Positions 38,224-51,100 of a DNA stretch of 64,000 nt are shown here, in pieces. The DNA lies in contig JAESUZ010000134.1 in the NCBI GenBank assembly GCA_017311185.1, forward strand, positions 584,001-648,000, written 5' to 3'. How positions within the stretch are numbered: the stretch's first letter is position 1; the number at the start of each line of letters is the position of its first letter. Source of the DNA: Proteles cristata cristata (taxonomy: Eukaryota > Chordata > Mammalia > Carnivora > Hyaenidae). The position numbers were made by a program, and so were the translations under genes. The notes under the pieces were generated by a model. It worked only from the letters and a program-made list of their open reading frames with translations, had not been told where the DNA came from and did not search any database.

Positions 38224-39127
38224 AAGAGGAATTGGATACTGGTGGACAAATAGCAGTCTATTTCAAACATATCTCTGAGATTTTTGTAGAACACATTCTA
38301 CTGTTAGTATCGTTATTGGCATATGTTTATTTTTCCATATCTCCCTTATATCTTCCACCCCCATATGTTGCATTGTTGTGTTCTTTCTGTAATTTGCCAT
38401 CTCATCTCACAGTGTATTTTGCACAATAGTTAGTTAGGAAATACTTGTTAAATTTAGATTCAAATGACCCAAACCTATTAGCTTGATTTCATTAGCACCT
38501 TATTCTGGCAGATACTGAAAAGCTGGAGAAGCTTTGTCTTTCATGTTGTTAGCACTTCTACAGATATCTTGAAAGCAAGAAAAATGAATACATTCTGTTT
38601 ACTACTAGATTCTCATATAAATAGCCAAATTGCCTACTTAAATATGAAAGAAAACACAACTGAGCTGTCAACAGACTTGGAAAGAGAAGTATAAGCAATG
38701 CAAACACCATTAACTGTGATTTGTTTGAAATAAACAAAAACTTGAACCTCCTAAAGTAATTTGTGAATAAAAGAGCTCTTAATTACCCTAATGAACGTAA
38801 ACAGGGAAGAAAAATCCAACAGTATTTGTTTGTGGGCTAAATTAATGCAGTATGGAACTTACATTTTTAAAATGTATTTCCCATTTTATTCAGAATATAT
38901 TTTTATTTTACTTACAATCAAACTTTTAAAATAAAGAAGATAACATTTAATATGAAATTGCTTACCTTCTTTTTAATGCCAAATACCATCTCCATGGTTT
39001 GTATAACTTTGTAGTAAGGTCATTAACATGACATTTGTCTCTATATTCAACTTCATAGAAGCACAAGCAATTTATGAAGATTTTTCAGGGATGATTCTTG
39101 AAGAATATCAAAATAATCAACTTAGAG

Positions 39128-39339
39128 AGGTGCCTGAGTGGCTCAGTTGGTTAAGAGGCTGACTTTGGCTCAGGTCATGATCTCACAGTTCGTGACTTCA
39201 ATCCCCGCATCGGGCTCTGTGCTGACAGAGCTTGCTTCTGATTCTGTGTGTCCTACTTTTTCTGAACCTCTCCTGCTGACACAGTCTCTCTGTCTCTCAA
39301 AAATAAATAAACATTAAAAAAGTTTAAGAAAATAAAAAA
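39128..39339 (+). mobile_element. Felid SINE with perfect 19-bp target duplication
   Basis: Flanked by caaaataatcaacttagag at 39109-39127 and 39340-39358, without mismatches. Copy reads aggtgcctgagtggctcag onward. Confidence 0.95.
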
Positions 39340-39551
39340 CAAAATAATCAACTTAGAGGTTTGTTTGTTTCTTTTAACTTAATCAAAGTTAGCTAATATG
39401 GTCTTTTTCACCGTCTAGCAATCCAGAGATATGTTTTATGATATAATATATTATTATCCAGTTATCACTGACAGCTTTATGTCATATGCAAAATAGCCTC
39501 TATTTTAAAATTAGAGGTTCTTATGATACACACACACACATGAATTTTCTT

Positions 39552-39770
39552 TTTTTTATGTTTTATTTATTTCTGAGAGAGAGAGAGAGAGAGAGACAGT
39601 GTGAGCAGGGGAGGGTCAGAGAGAGAGGGAGACACAGAATCTGAAACAGGCTCCAGGCTCTGAGCTAGCTGTCAGCACAGAGCCCGATGCGGGGCTCGAA
39701 CCCACGAACTGTGAGATCATGACCTGAGCTGAAGTTGGACGCTTAACTGACTGAGCCACCCAGGCACCCC
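39552..39770 (-). mobile_element. Felid SINE with 15-bp target duplication
   Basis: Reverse copy framed by cacatgaattttctt at 39537-39551 and 39771-39785, next to a short CA run. Confidence 0.95.
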
Positions 39771-39889
39771 CACATGAATTTTCTTACATTTTATAATTGA
39801 AAGGGTGAAAATTATGTTCCCAGTTCTCATATCAAATTTTGATCTGGTAAAGGACAAGAACTATGTATATATGTCTTTCTATGATATTG

Positions 39890-40490
39890 AATTATCTAAC
39901 CAGAACATCCTGTGAACAACACAAATGTCCTTTGATAGCAGAATGGATAAAGAAAAGATTATACATACCTACACACACACTGTAATATATATGTAACATA
40001 TAATAAACATATATGTAAAATAAACATACACACAGAGAACTGAATGTTAGCCATAAAAAAGAATGTGAGTTTGCCCTTTCCACAAGATGGAGCTAGAGTG
40101 TATTATGCTAAGTGAAGTATATCAGAAAAAGACAAGTATGATTTCTTGTATATGTGGAACCTAGAAAACAAAAGAACAAATAAGCAAACATACTTGAATA
40201 CAGAGAATAAACTCATGGTTGCCAGAGAAAAGATGGGGGTGGTGGATGAAATAGATAAAAGGGATTAAGAGATACAAACTTTCAGTTATAAAAGAAGTAA
40301 GTCACAGAGATGAAAAGTACAGCATATGGAATACAGCCACTAAGACTGAAATAATATTGTATATGGTGACAGATGTTGATTATTGTGGTAAGTATGGAGT
40401 AATGTATAGGACTGTAGAATCTCTGTTGTACAGCTGATATTAATATAACATTGTATGTCGAGTATACTTCAGTAAAAAAAAAAAAAAATG
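39890..40490 (+). mobile_element. L1 3' end with poly(A)
   Basis: Plus-strand L1 ORF2 3' and UTR pattern: gcagaatggataaagaaaag, gccataaaaaagaatgtgag, tatgctaagtgaagtatatc and taaactcatggttgccagag. It ends in an A15 tract near 40474-40488. Frames are broken. Confidence 0.7.
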
Positions 40491-41175
40491 TAGGCAAAGC
40501 TCCAAGTGGGAAGTACTGACTACTGAAGCTGTATAACAGCTCTGTTTCTTGTATCAAAGTCAAGCCCATTTTTCTCTCACCAAGAGAAAAAGAACCAATA
40601 TATATTTTTATAATGAAAATAATAAGTATGTGAAATAAAAATATATGTAGTGCTTTTTATCTATGGTATGCTAATGGAAAAATTGCTTGGTAATTTAAAA
40701 ACATATTAATTACAGAATAAAAAACTTAAAACTTTTATATTGGGGAAATAAAGTGGCTATCATCTAATATACAAATATTTGAATACATTGATAAGTGATC
40801 AGTGATAATTTCTCAAAAAGTCCAAATAGAATTTCATAAATGCAATTTAGATAGTAGTCATGAAGTCTACTGTGCGCCTCCTGTTTGATTTTATGATTTC
40901 TAAAATAAACAATATTAATTTTATTATGATGCTATAGATTTGATGAAGAGTGGAAAGTTGTGGAAAGATATGATAGGACAAGAAGTGTGAACTAAATGTA
41001 GTAAATAGGGAGGTAGGACCTATTTGTTCACATTCATCTCTCCTTCCCTTTTCTTCAGAAACAAGGATGCGGTTCTGCTCTAGGTATAGGAAGTTACCTC
41101 CCACACCATAAAAGTTACCTTTTATGACATGCTTTGAAGGTCAGACAGTCCTTCCTGCATATACTATTTCTAAAT
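40491..41175. other. Unassigned AT-rich sequence
   Basis: Nothing recognised. Confidence 0.3.
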
Positions 41176-41189
41176 TTTTTTTGTAACTT

Positions 41190-41376
41190 GAGAGGTTCCT
41201 GGGTGGTTCAGTCGATTAAGCTTCTGACTTCAGCTCAGATCATGATTTGAGGTTTCTCTCTGTGCAGACAGCTTGGAGCCTGGAGCCTGCTTTGGATTCT
41301 GTGTCTCCCTTTGTCCCTGCCCCTCCCCTGCTTACATGCTGTTTCTTTCTGTCTCTCAAAAATAAACAAACAATAA

Positions 41377-41423
<47 letters not shown>

Positions 41424-41426
41424 ATA
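41190..41426 (+). mobile_element. Felid SINE with (AATA)n tail
   Basis: Copy lacking part of its middle, ending in about 12 units of AATA (41376-41426). Left ttttttgtaacttgag and right gtttttgtgacttgaa are probable target-site repeats. Confidence 0.88.
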
Positions 41427-41709
41427 TAGTTTTTGTGACTTGAAATATTTAATATGCCATGTTGCCATACTTTGGGATAGTGTGTCCTGAACCCCATCAA
41501 TGCCAAACTAAATGTAATTTTTAGGTGTGTTTTCCAACATGCGTTCAATAATTTTATATTATTATGTTTAAGTCAGCGGATGTATACTCAACCCTTTTAA
41601 CCAAATATTATTGTGCCACATCCTATAAAGGATGCTAAACTGAGGAAGATATAGACCTTGTTTTCCAAAAGATTAAAAATAGTGTGTTGAGTAAGAAGAT
41701 AACAAAATT

Positions 41710-41885
41710 GGAGTGGCAGGTTATCTCATTCAGTTAAGCATTCAACCCTTGATTTTGGCTAAGGTCATAATCTCAGGGTTCATAAGTTCAAGCCTCTCTG
41801 CAAGCTCTTTACTGATGTCACAGAACCTACATGAGATTCTCTCTCCCTTTCTCTCTCAAGATAATTAAGTAAGCATTTAAGAAAA
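41710..41885 (+). mobile_element. Felid SINE, old and decayed
   Basis: Recognisable order (gttatctcattcagttaagc, then aaggtcataatctcagggtt) but with many changes. The head and tail are degraded. Confidence 0.65.
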
Positions 41886-41999
41886 AAGAAAATAACAAAT
41901 ACTGTAATAGCATGACTAAGCTAATGAATTGGGAGTAATTCACCTGTCTTATGGTGATAGTTAAGAATGATAAACTGTTTGGATGGAGTGTGAACTTAA

Positions 42000-42460
42000 T
42001 GATATTTGGACTATGTGGTGTCTAAATTTTCCCCATTTTGCCACAATCTCTTACTACCATTCTATATCATCCCTCCAATCTCTTTTTTCTTAAATCCTTT
42101 TTTGTGTCTATTGGAACTTTTACCTTTTCCTAAGCCATCTGTATAACCAAAGCTTAGCCATACTTAAGTCCAAGACCGACAATCAAAAATCTCTTAGTAA
42201 TACTTTCAGACAGCAACACTTCCCCCCAAGTAGTGACCTGTATCTTTCTTTCATGCTTATTTCTTCAAAAGGACCTCTCAAAATAAGCTTAATTATAGTA
42301 CCCGTGACAGTGCATTAGAATAATTTATGTATTTCTCCATTAGACTGTAATTGATCTAATGGTAAATAGGTTGTCTTATTTATCTCAGAATCAGTTGTGC
42401 ATAATGCATTGTCTACAGTATCTAATCAATAATAGATTAATAATAAATCTCACTGAATAG
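42000..42460 (+). repeat. L2/MIR 3' end relic
   Basis: The region near 42330-42360 (tgtatttctccattagactg) and the tail ataataaatctcactgaata follow the L2 3' end. Confidence 0.45.
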
Positions 42461-42474
42461 AAAGGATAACTAGA

Positions 42475-42690
42475 GGGGCACCTGGATGGCTCAGTCGGTT
42501 AAGCGTCCGACTTTGGCTAAGGTCATGATCTCGTGGTTCATGGGTTCGAGCCCGCATCTGGCTCTGTGCTCACAGCGAGTTCAGAGCCTGGAGCCTGTTT
42601 CAGATTCTGTGTCTCCCTCTCTCTCTGGCCCTCCCCTGCTCACATTGTCTCTCTCTCTCAGAAATAAATAAAACATTTTTTTTTTAAAAA
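42475..42690 (+). mobile_element. Felid SINE 37 nt upstream of the microexon
   Basis: Full-length copy flanked by perfect 13-bp repeats aaaggataactag at 42461-42473 and 42691-42703. The right repeat contains the probable branch site of the microexon's acceptor, so the insertion falls just above it. Confidence 0.95.
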
Positions 42691-42727
42691 AAAGGATAAC
42701 TAGCAAATTTCATGCAGTTTTTTTCAG

Positions 42728-42769
42728 AATGTTGGAGAAGAGAAAAAAGCTCGATCTACCTCAGGAAAA
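42728..42769 (+). CDS. 42-nt microexon, same unidentified gene
   Basis: A 42-nt exon lies between the acceptor ttttttttcag and the donor gtgagt. Read in phase 0 it gives NVGEEKKARSTSGK, a short charged linker. The other two frames are also open over this length, so the frame is inferred from the phase-0 exons on either side. Including or skipping it would leave the downstream frame unchanged, which suits an alternatively spliced cassette; inclusion is unknown. Only 37 nt separate the exon from the tail of a plus-strand SINE. The likely branch site (ggataac, A at 42699, 29 nt upstream) lies in the SINE's right target duplication. An extra CAG at 42715-42717, 10 nt above the real acceptor, is a possible competitor. 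Confidence 0.62.
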
Positions 42770-45430
42770 GTGAGTATATTTTATAAATAAAATAAAATGG
42801 AGGTTTAAGGAAGAAAATAATCTCAGAAGCAAAATCACTGGTGTGCTAATAAATGTGTATTAATCAATTTTAAAACAAGAACACAAACTAAATTGTATCA
42901 TTTGCCAATTACTGTTGTGTCATTGTTCCAACATGCCAGTTTCAAGCTACTAAGTCAAGTCACTGAACTTGGAGTTGGGAAAAGATGATAATAATCAGCT
43001 CTTGAAGATGGGTACAAGGCCACAACAGCAGAGAACTCATGGTGAACTGGAAAATCATCATCTTTTTTAGTATTCACTGTGGCTCTCATGGTTAGATAAC
43101 TAAACAGCCACCAGATTAGTATACCATGTTCCTTACTCCTCTTCTGTGCTGCTCTTCTTTACCTGTCTTTTCTCCTCTGCTATTTCTTAACTTCTCTCAA
43201 TTTTCCTTTGTTTTTAGCCAGTATCTTCTTCTTAAGATGGGCTTTTATTGTCACATTAGTTCATACCATGTCATGTCTTCTGTTCACTGATGATTCTATG
43301 ATTTGCTATCGAATATTATCTACTCTTCTACAAACATTTGGGATGGTTGATACTCAAACTGTTCAGAGGAATGTTTATTGATTTGGTAAGTTACTATCCA
43401 GTATAAAAATGCCAAAGTTAGAGTCCCCATTAATAGTGTCTTTGTGTGTTTCTGCCAAAGTCAGCTTTGGGTCCAAGCTGCTTCCATCCACCAACATTCA
43501 GCTGTGGCTAACATCACAGAATCACATGATATGGTAAAACAAGACCTGTTAATAAGAAATTTCTTAGACATAACTATAGGAGTGACAAGTTTTCTGATGT
43601 TTTACTTTGTGTGTATAGCTTTCTATGAGATAGGGCAATGGGGTAGATTATGGATTTCTCAAAGACATAGGAAAGCATGTGTAACAATTTATAAATCTCT
43701 ATGATGTAACATAAAATACTGTTAATGTAAGCTGATTTTATAGAAAAAATAGAATTTTCCTGTAAACTTGATCTCGTGGCCATAAGTTGTAATTGCTTTT
43801 TCCTAAAATGTCTAGATACTACCTTTAAATTTTACTCCAACAAAAGACTTGAATTTATAGATTTCTGAAACATCCTAGGAAAATGCAACTATGAGATATT
43901 AGCATTTTAAACATATTAAATAAAAGATTTCTAAAAGTGTATATTTATGTAAATATGTGCATATATATTACATATATACAAACAAATGTGTCTTTAGGTA
44001 TCTATATGTCTATTCAGAAGTAGGAAACATATCTATATATAGAAAATGGGTTTAATTCTTTTCAACAGTCTCCCTACCACCACTACACATAACTATAAAT
44101 GTGTATTAGTAAAAAAAAAAAAAGGAAAAAAGCAATGATGAATAAATCAAGAGAAAATGTTTTAATTTCACAAAATTTACAAAATATAAGAAATTTGACT
44201 TAAAATTATACTCATATATTTAAATAGCTATAAAACTATTTACATGTCATATAAATTTTCTTTAAAATTATCATTTTAATATTATGAAAGATTATAGATG
44301 ACATATAATATTCCACTAAGAACCTTTATAGATACAGTTCTTTAGTTTCACTATGAAGAAAGTGTACCAAGTTAAAATAGTCTTTTTTAAGTAATCATTA
44401 TTGGCTACTTAGAATTAGACATGCAGGATGTATAATGAACAAATGAGTAAATGAAGTAATATATACCACTCTGGGTTGAAAAGTGACTATAATTTCAGCC
44501 AATAAATTATTTTTAGAGTACACTCAAGTTAAGATACCATGTTCACCTACAATATGAATGCTGCCTGTACTTAATTTTATTCTTTTTTAACATGTGAATT
44601 AATGCTACTATTAATAAGATCTTACCATTAACATCTAGTAGGGGCAGATAATGAGCTCATTTCTGTTTTCCCATCATAAAAAAATGCACTCTTCAGTAAA
44701 TTGAATCTTGTCATTTTGGGTCTTTTATATCATTTCCTATCATAGTTATAAAATTAAAATATTATCTATTAATATTTGAAGATTGACAAAAAGTAAACTT
44801 GATAATACTATTTCAAATTCATTTAAGATATTGAACATGTTTTTTGCCTGATTTGTTGTTAACAAGTTATTGGTAATAGCCAACTAGTAAAAATATTAGT
44901 AGATTTTCACTTTATGAAAAATATTTAGGCTAAACAAATGGAAGTGTTTTATCCCATTAAGGAATAAGATATTCTAGTGATTAAAAATACAGGTTTTGGA
45001 AAAAGATCAAGGTTGAATCCTTGTTCTGTTTCTTTTTATGGGCTGCAGGTAAGTTTGTTTATGTATTGACTCACTTATGAATGAGTTCTGTATCTGAGGC
45101 TATAAAAATAAAGCAGACAAGGAAAAACATTCTGGATTTTGGCAAATACAGTCAGCAAATACTCCTGGTATGACAACAGAGAATGACGGAGAACTATGAG
45201 AATAAATGGCAGTGAGTACTTCGTCTCATTTCCAAATCAGAAAGGCTTGGGAAAAAATGATGTTAAGCTGACACTGGAAGGGAAAAGAAAATTAGCTGAA
45301 AAGATCTGAACACATGAAATGACAAATAATAATACATAATTTACAAGATTCTGTCAAGTAAGTGGAAATGACACATGGAAAGTCCCCAGCACAATTCCCT
45401 ATATTTTCCATGTTAATTAATCCCCCTCCC
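42770..45430. other. Intron after the microexon, unassigned
   Basis: AT-rich intronic sequence without recognisable repeats, apart from short A and T runs (for example 44110-44122). No additional exon is seen. The small open frames, such as 43444-43704, have no splice context. Confidence 0.4.
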
Positions 45431-45433
45431 ACT

Positions 45434-45815
45434 TTTTTAAAGATTGAAGTATGGTTGACGTACTAAATGATATTAGTTTCAGATGTACAACATAGTGATT
45501 CAACAATTATGTACATTACTCATACATTATTCATTACCAGGCAGTTACCACCTGTCACCATACAAAATTATTAAAATATTATTAACTATATTCCTTAGGC
45601 TGTGTACTTTTTATCCCTGTTAACTTATTTATTTTGTAAATGGAAGTTTGTACTTCTTAATCCCTGTCATCTATTTCACCACCCCTCCCCATTTGTCTGG
45701 CAACTGCTAATTTGTTCTCTGAATTCATGAGTCTATTTCTGTTGGTTTCCTCTATTGTTTGTCTTAGAGTCCATAAATGAGTGTAATCATATGGTATTTG
45801 TCCATTTTTTTATTA
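45434..45815 (-). mobile_element. L1 3' UTR fragment
   Basis: Minus-strand L1 3' pattern: agtttcagatgtacaacata, caggcagttaccacctgtca, tctggcaactgctaatttgt and aatcatatggtatttgtcca. Confidence 0.6.
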
Positions 45816-46657
45816 TTCTTGGTCATGCTGGTCAGCTTTCTTATGAAATGACTGATGCTTTTGTGTTTTGTCTTGGTAGGAGCCATCTCTTCTCACTTTG
45901 ATTGTCTACAAGACTCTAAAATTCACTTCCTCTCTAATCTGATATTTTTACAAAGAACTGGAAGGAAAACCAGTGAGCCCACTGTTTTAATTCTCCTATT
46001 TAATGATGCCTAAAGTTGAGGCACTGCTTTTAAGGAAGCTCTACATTAGATTTCTTTCCAATTCAGTTCCAAATTGGGATGATGTTCATAGATATTGAGT
46101 CATAAAAATACCCTTCTTCAGATGCAACAGATGGAAGCAGTGCATTCTTGTCATTATTCATTATTGTTTTAAATCTTCTTTCTTGAAGACCATGACATTT
46201 GGATAGTTGACTAATTAGCTGGAAATTATACATGCTCATCTGATAACTAGGAGGCCAGAAGACTGGAAGTAGCAAGTCATAATTATATTTATTCATCAAT
46301 TGATTCAATTTCTAGGCATAAAATTTTAATTTCCCATTGATGGCTAAAAGCTGTATTTTCTTCATTCATTTATTTCTCAACTTGTTAAAAAAAAAACTTA
46401 TCAGGTGGAAACTCCAAACGTTATTTCTTTGAATTGGATTTATATATTTATTTACAGAGAATTAAAATTTTTACTATTTCTCTTCATCAAGAACATGCAT
46501 GGTTCTTTATTCCTATTTTTAACATTATGTGCTAGAAATTTTAAGTATCTATACTATAAAAGTCCTGCATATTCTTTGCCTACTTAAATTTTATTGCTGT
46601 TGTTCAAATTGTCATCTACTTCTCTAACAGTTTTATCTTGACAAAAAGCTACAATTT

Positions 46658-46879
46658 TTTTAAATTTTTTTTAATGTTTTATTTATTTCTAGGAGAGAGA
46701 GAGAGACAGGGTGAGCAGGGGAGGGTCAGAGAGAGAGGGAGTCACAGACTGAAACAGGCTCCAGGCTCTGAGCTGGCAGTCAGCACAGAGCCTGACGCGG
46801 GGCTCGAACCCATGAACCGCGAGATCATGACCCAAGCGAAAGTCGGATGCTTAACCGACTAAGCCACCCAGGGGCCCCG
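46658..46879 (-). mobile_element. Felid SINE with 15-bp target duplication
   Basis: Reverse copy framed by aaaaagctacaattt at 46643-46657 and 46880-46894. Confidence 0.95.
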
Positions 46880-46894
46880 AAAAAGCTACAATTT

Positions 46895-49365
46895 ATAGTT
46901 GTTTCTCTTGTAATTCCTTTTTTTCCCCTGGCAACAATGAGTTCCCTAGGTTACATTATTACTTTCCTTGGGGTTTAGGTCCAGCTATTGGGTGCTTACA
47001 GTTATGTCAGTTGGGTAGTCAAAGGTAAAGCAGTGACATACTATCCTACACAGCTGGGAACACATCATGTCTTTGCTCCTCATGCTTTTTGTGCAGCTCC
47101 GCATGATTCATAGGAGACAATGAAGCAAACAAATATACCCAAGAACAACGTTTTGATTATTTTAATGTTCTTTAGATTAAATTAATGTTAACTCCTAGTA
47201 CCCATCCTTTAATGATTGTAGGAGACATAACTTCAATTATTCATAGGATTTCTATCCTCAGAGTTTTGCAAATGTCCTAAATTTATACAGATTATATGGC
47301 CATTGGAAAAGCCCATCTAGTTACTGGTAATCATATAGTTCATATAGCATTATATAAGATTTGCACTGTCTCAGCCATCATTTATAAGGTCCCATGGCTT
47401 TACCCATCTTACATCTTACTTGAAGCACAGGAAATGATGTAAGAGAATAAAAACTTATTTTCCTAGAATGTAGCCTTTTAGGTTAAGAGTGAACAAGAGA
47501 GCCCTTCCTTACTGAGTCTTTACCACTTATCCAAGTGGTGCCAGAAATAAGAATTAAGTTTCCCCTGTTCATGGGACCAATATAACTCTCCCTCTATCTA
47601 CTTTAAGAATCACCCTCTGCTTCCTTGCTATTCCTCAAATGTTTTCTCACTTTCCTATTATTTTCTATTATCCTCAGCATTATCCTTTCAGGATATTTAG
47701 GATACAGATGAAGAAAACAGACATTTCAGTGTTGCACTAAGTTATCCTCACTCACCAGATCAGGTGTTCCTGTAATATGCATCTTCTGCCACCTGATTCT
47801 TCTTTTCCAGAGCACACACCATACTTCTAGGATTTGTGTCAAGTCTGACACTTCAGATAGATTGTAATAATCAGTGAAGGCAGACTTGAACTTAATACAC
47901 ATTTATTTAAAAGCCCAATCGGAAGTATTTCAAGAGATTATGTCTCTAAACAAGGTTTATGTTTTTTGTCTGTTTGTTTTTAGCAGGGTTAATTTTGATG
48001 CATAGAATCTAAGTAGAATTCTAATCCAGAAAGCTGTTCATCTGCTATGGTAAAGAACCAATACTTGGTCCTGGAGTGGAAACATCATTATCACTAATAA
48101 AGCAGCATTTAGGGAACATATTGGAAATATTAATTAATTTGCCTAAGGTGCCTTATGGCTACAGAGACATCAGTTGTCACTTAATCACAGTAGTGCCTAA
48201 GTATGGGCTGCATGGAGCATAATGGCAAATCATGCTTGAACAGAAGACAAAGCAGAGTAACACACCATAATGTTTTTTCTTTAACAATTAAAATGTTTAT
48301 TAAAATAAAAATGTAAAATTTTAAATATTAATTCTAATACTTGTACAACTTTAACTATTATTTAGCCATTTAAAAGAATAATAAGGGAAATGTAATTTAA
48401 TTTAAGCCATTTGGGAAACTTTATTTTTCTCAATTAGAGAATGAGTTGAAAATCACTAACCTGTGATTTCTTAAGAAGTCACTTTAACTGCATATTAGTA
48501 TTACTTCATTCTCTACTTTCTGCTGACTTGTGTCATTTCTGAATTCTTTAATGAAGATATCATACTGTTAACCCATATATATGCCTCACTACCTAATAAG
48601 GCAACCAATCATTTTGTATATCCAAATTAAATTTTCTTTATTCTATAAAGTATATTCCTGTTCTCTTTCTCCTTTCTTGGCCAATACACCTTTCTTTTTC
48701 AAAATGAATAGTAGAGAAAAAAATTGTGTTAACTCTTTGTGGCCTCAATAGTCTCTATAAAATGACTCTGTCCAAGTTTCCTTCCTATCAGGAACATGAT
48801 TCTTAGTAAACAGGTCACTAACTCACTTAATTAACTCTCTCCTAGGTTTTCAGAGGCGTTGCTATATCAAATGCAAATTGGCTTAGTATTTAACAATCTA
48901 TACAAGTCCTTTGGGAAACCTGTTTTTAAAAAAAAATGGCTTCTTAAATGGCCTTTGGTCTTCTTAAAGGATTCTAATTACTGCATAAAATCCTAATACA
49001 CCTATTAGCAATACATACATATGCAGATTTTAAACAGAAAGAGAGATAAATTTCTTACCTATTTCCCTGAGAGGCATTCTAATATTACTTTCCTTTAAAC
49101 CCACTTGACCTATGAACACCTGACACACAGACACTTTACCCAAGGATCATTTCAGCACTTTGGCGTTATGAAATATATCTGAAAACCTGTTTAGGATTGC
49201 TCTGAACTCTGTTAGGATCTGGGATACAGATATCGAAGAAGTGTCATCCCCTTTCCACTTTTTCCTACTTGTACAATGCTTTTGTTTGTTTTTATTTTTA
49301 ATATTTACTCTTTGTCAGTCATTACACCATAGTCAGATCTGCAAATTTAATTAAACCATGGTTTC
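46895..49365. other. Intronic sequence, unassigned
   Basis: Mixed-composition intron. Nothing I can name; no exon seen. Confidence 0.35.
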
Positions 49366-49369
49366 TTTT

Positions 49370-49750
49370 TTCCAGGAAATTACAGTTTAGTGAAGAATAA
49401 GCAGGAAAAAATAAAACCAAACTATAATTATAGAATAGATTTATAAGAGTTACAATATATTTTTAAGTAAATACAAAATTGGGGCATCTTATTTAGACCA
49501 AAGGACTCCAGGTTCTTCAGAGAGGGTAATATTTGAGCTGAGCTTCTAAGAATAAGTCAGATTGTGATGGAATAGGGAAAGATTATCCTGAGCAGAAAGA
49601 AGGTAGAAGTATGGACGTAAGTATGATCTGTCTGTGGACATATGTATCGGTAGTTCAGGACAGTAGCTGTATAGGTTCTTGTGAGAGATGGTGGTTGAAG
49701 CCAAGGAGCTAGGCAGGAAGGATCACTGAAGGCAATGCAAGAAGAAATGG
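49370..49750 (+). repeat. Ancient interspersed repeat, same family as 20430-21030
   Basis: ggtaatatttgagctgagct and gagagatggtggttgaagcc match the old family seen at 20.4-21 kb. Confidence 0.4.
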
Positions 49751-50242
49751 GAATGCATATATTAATAAATGAATCAAGACAGAAATTTTTAGAACAAACA
49801 TTGTTGAAAATTTGGGACTTTTAGTATGCTAAAAATCTAGATGAAACATCAATCTCAAACTGCCTACCCATTTTTGAACATAGGGGATGAGTCTAATGCA
49901 GATGGATATTCTATTTATGAAAATGAATTGCTAAAAGTTAATTTACATACTTTTCTCAGTTCATGTAAAATTCTCTTTATGCAAAAATTTTAATTTACAA
50001 GTCAAATTTTTAGGTATTTGCGCATTAAGTAACACTAGGTATAACTAAGTAAAGAACAGTAAAATATGTGAATGCTCAGACAAAAATTTAGCTTTTATTT
50101 GAATATACTACCCATATGCAATAAAGTGTATACAAAGAATATGAGACAAATCATAGTCAGAATAATCTTGTCATTATGTGATAAAAGCTACCTAGTTTTA
50201 AAACTCAATTTTATACACACATATATATATATTTTAATGGAG

Positions 50243-50283
50243 TTTATTTATTTATTTATTCATTTATTTATTTATTTATTTTT
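50243..50283. repeat. (TTTA)n microsatellite
   Basis: About 9 TTTA units with one ttca variant. Confidence 0.92.
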
Positions 50284-51040
50284 GCTGGATTTCTTCTGTT
50301 AACAAATCCTGACAGTAACTCATATTTAGTTTCTCTTCACTGTTACAGAAGTAGGGACAGTGTAAATATATAAAACATTTATGAGATTTAAGTGCCCTTA
50401 GGTTTTGTGCATTAGGGCATATATGTGATGTGATCTATCCTGTGTAATTTAGGAGAGCCAGAACAATTTATCACTACCTTAGCTCTCACTTCAACTTAAG
50501 AATAATTACCTACCAAATGTGATTCTACTACTGAGTAAGTGCTGTTTTATCTGAATAGAAAATGGTGTCTAGAATAGATGCTCTGGGCATCATTCAAATT
50601 TTTAAAAATACATATAATAGTCATTATCTTAATGTTACCATATTTGCTCTATAGAGCTTTCTGGACTGATTTCACAGGAGGATTTTTAGAAGAATATGTT
50701 ATGCACCAGATTCATTTTTCTGCTTTTCTGTGTTCCTATAATATTTAATATACTCCATATATATTTAAGGTACAGTACAATAAACTAATCTGAAAATAAT
50801 TTATCCATAGTGGAACCATTCACAATTCCAGAAAAAGCAAAATGCAATGCAGACCATATCTTTTTGTTTCTTCTTTCTTTGATTTTCTTTTTCTTTCTTT
50901 TTTTAAAAGTAGAAAGCATCATAATATGATTGCATGTAAACTTTGAATTTGCCATTTCTTTGATGATCTAAGTAATGCTATAGTTTTAAACAATTAGTTT
51001 TTCTGCTTTGAAAATTGCTGATGACTTCTTTTCTTCCTAG

Positions 51041-51100
51041 GGATCACTTGAATTCCAGTTTGATGATGCTGAACCAAACCAAATGATCGTTCTAACTTAG
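51041..51100 (+). CDS. Terminal coding exon with stop, same unidentified gene
   Basis: A strong pyrimidine tract and cctag acceptor precede GGATCACTTG. In phase 0 the exon reads GSLEFQFDDAEPNQMIVLT and then TAG at 51098-51100. The frame agrees with both upstream exons, whether or not the microexon is used. One other frame closes after two codons and the third runs only to a TGA in the same exon. The peptide is acidic with a hydrophobic end; the final -VLT does not clearly fit a class I PDZ ligand. I cannot identify the protein. It is most likely the gene's last coding exon, though an isoform-specific end is possible. No other exon of this gene was recognised further on. Confidence 0.68.
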   Translation, partial: GSLEFQFDDAEPNQMIVLT

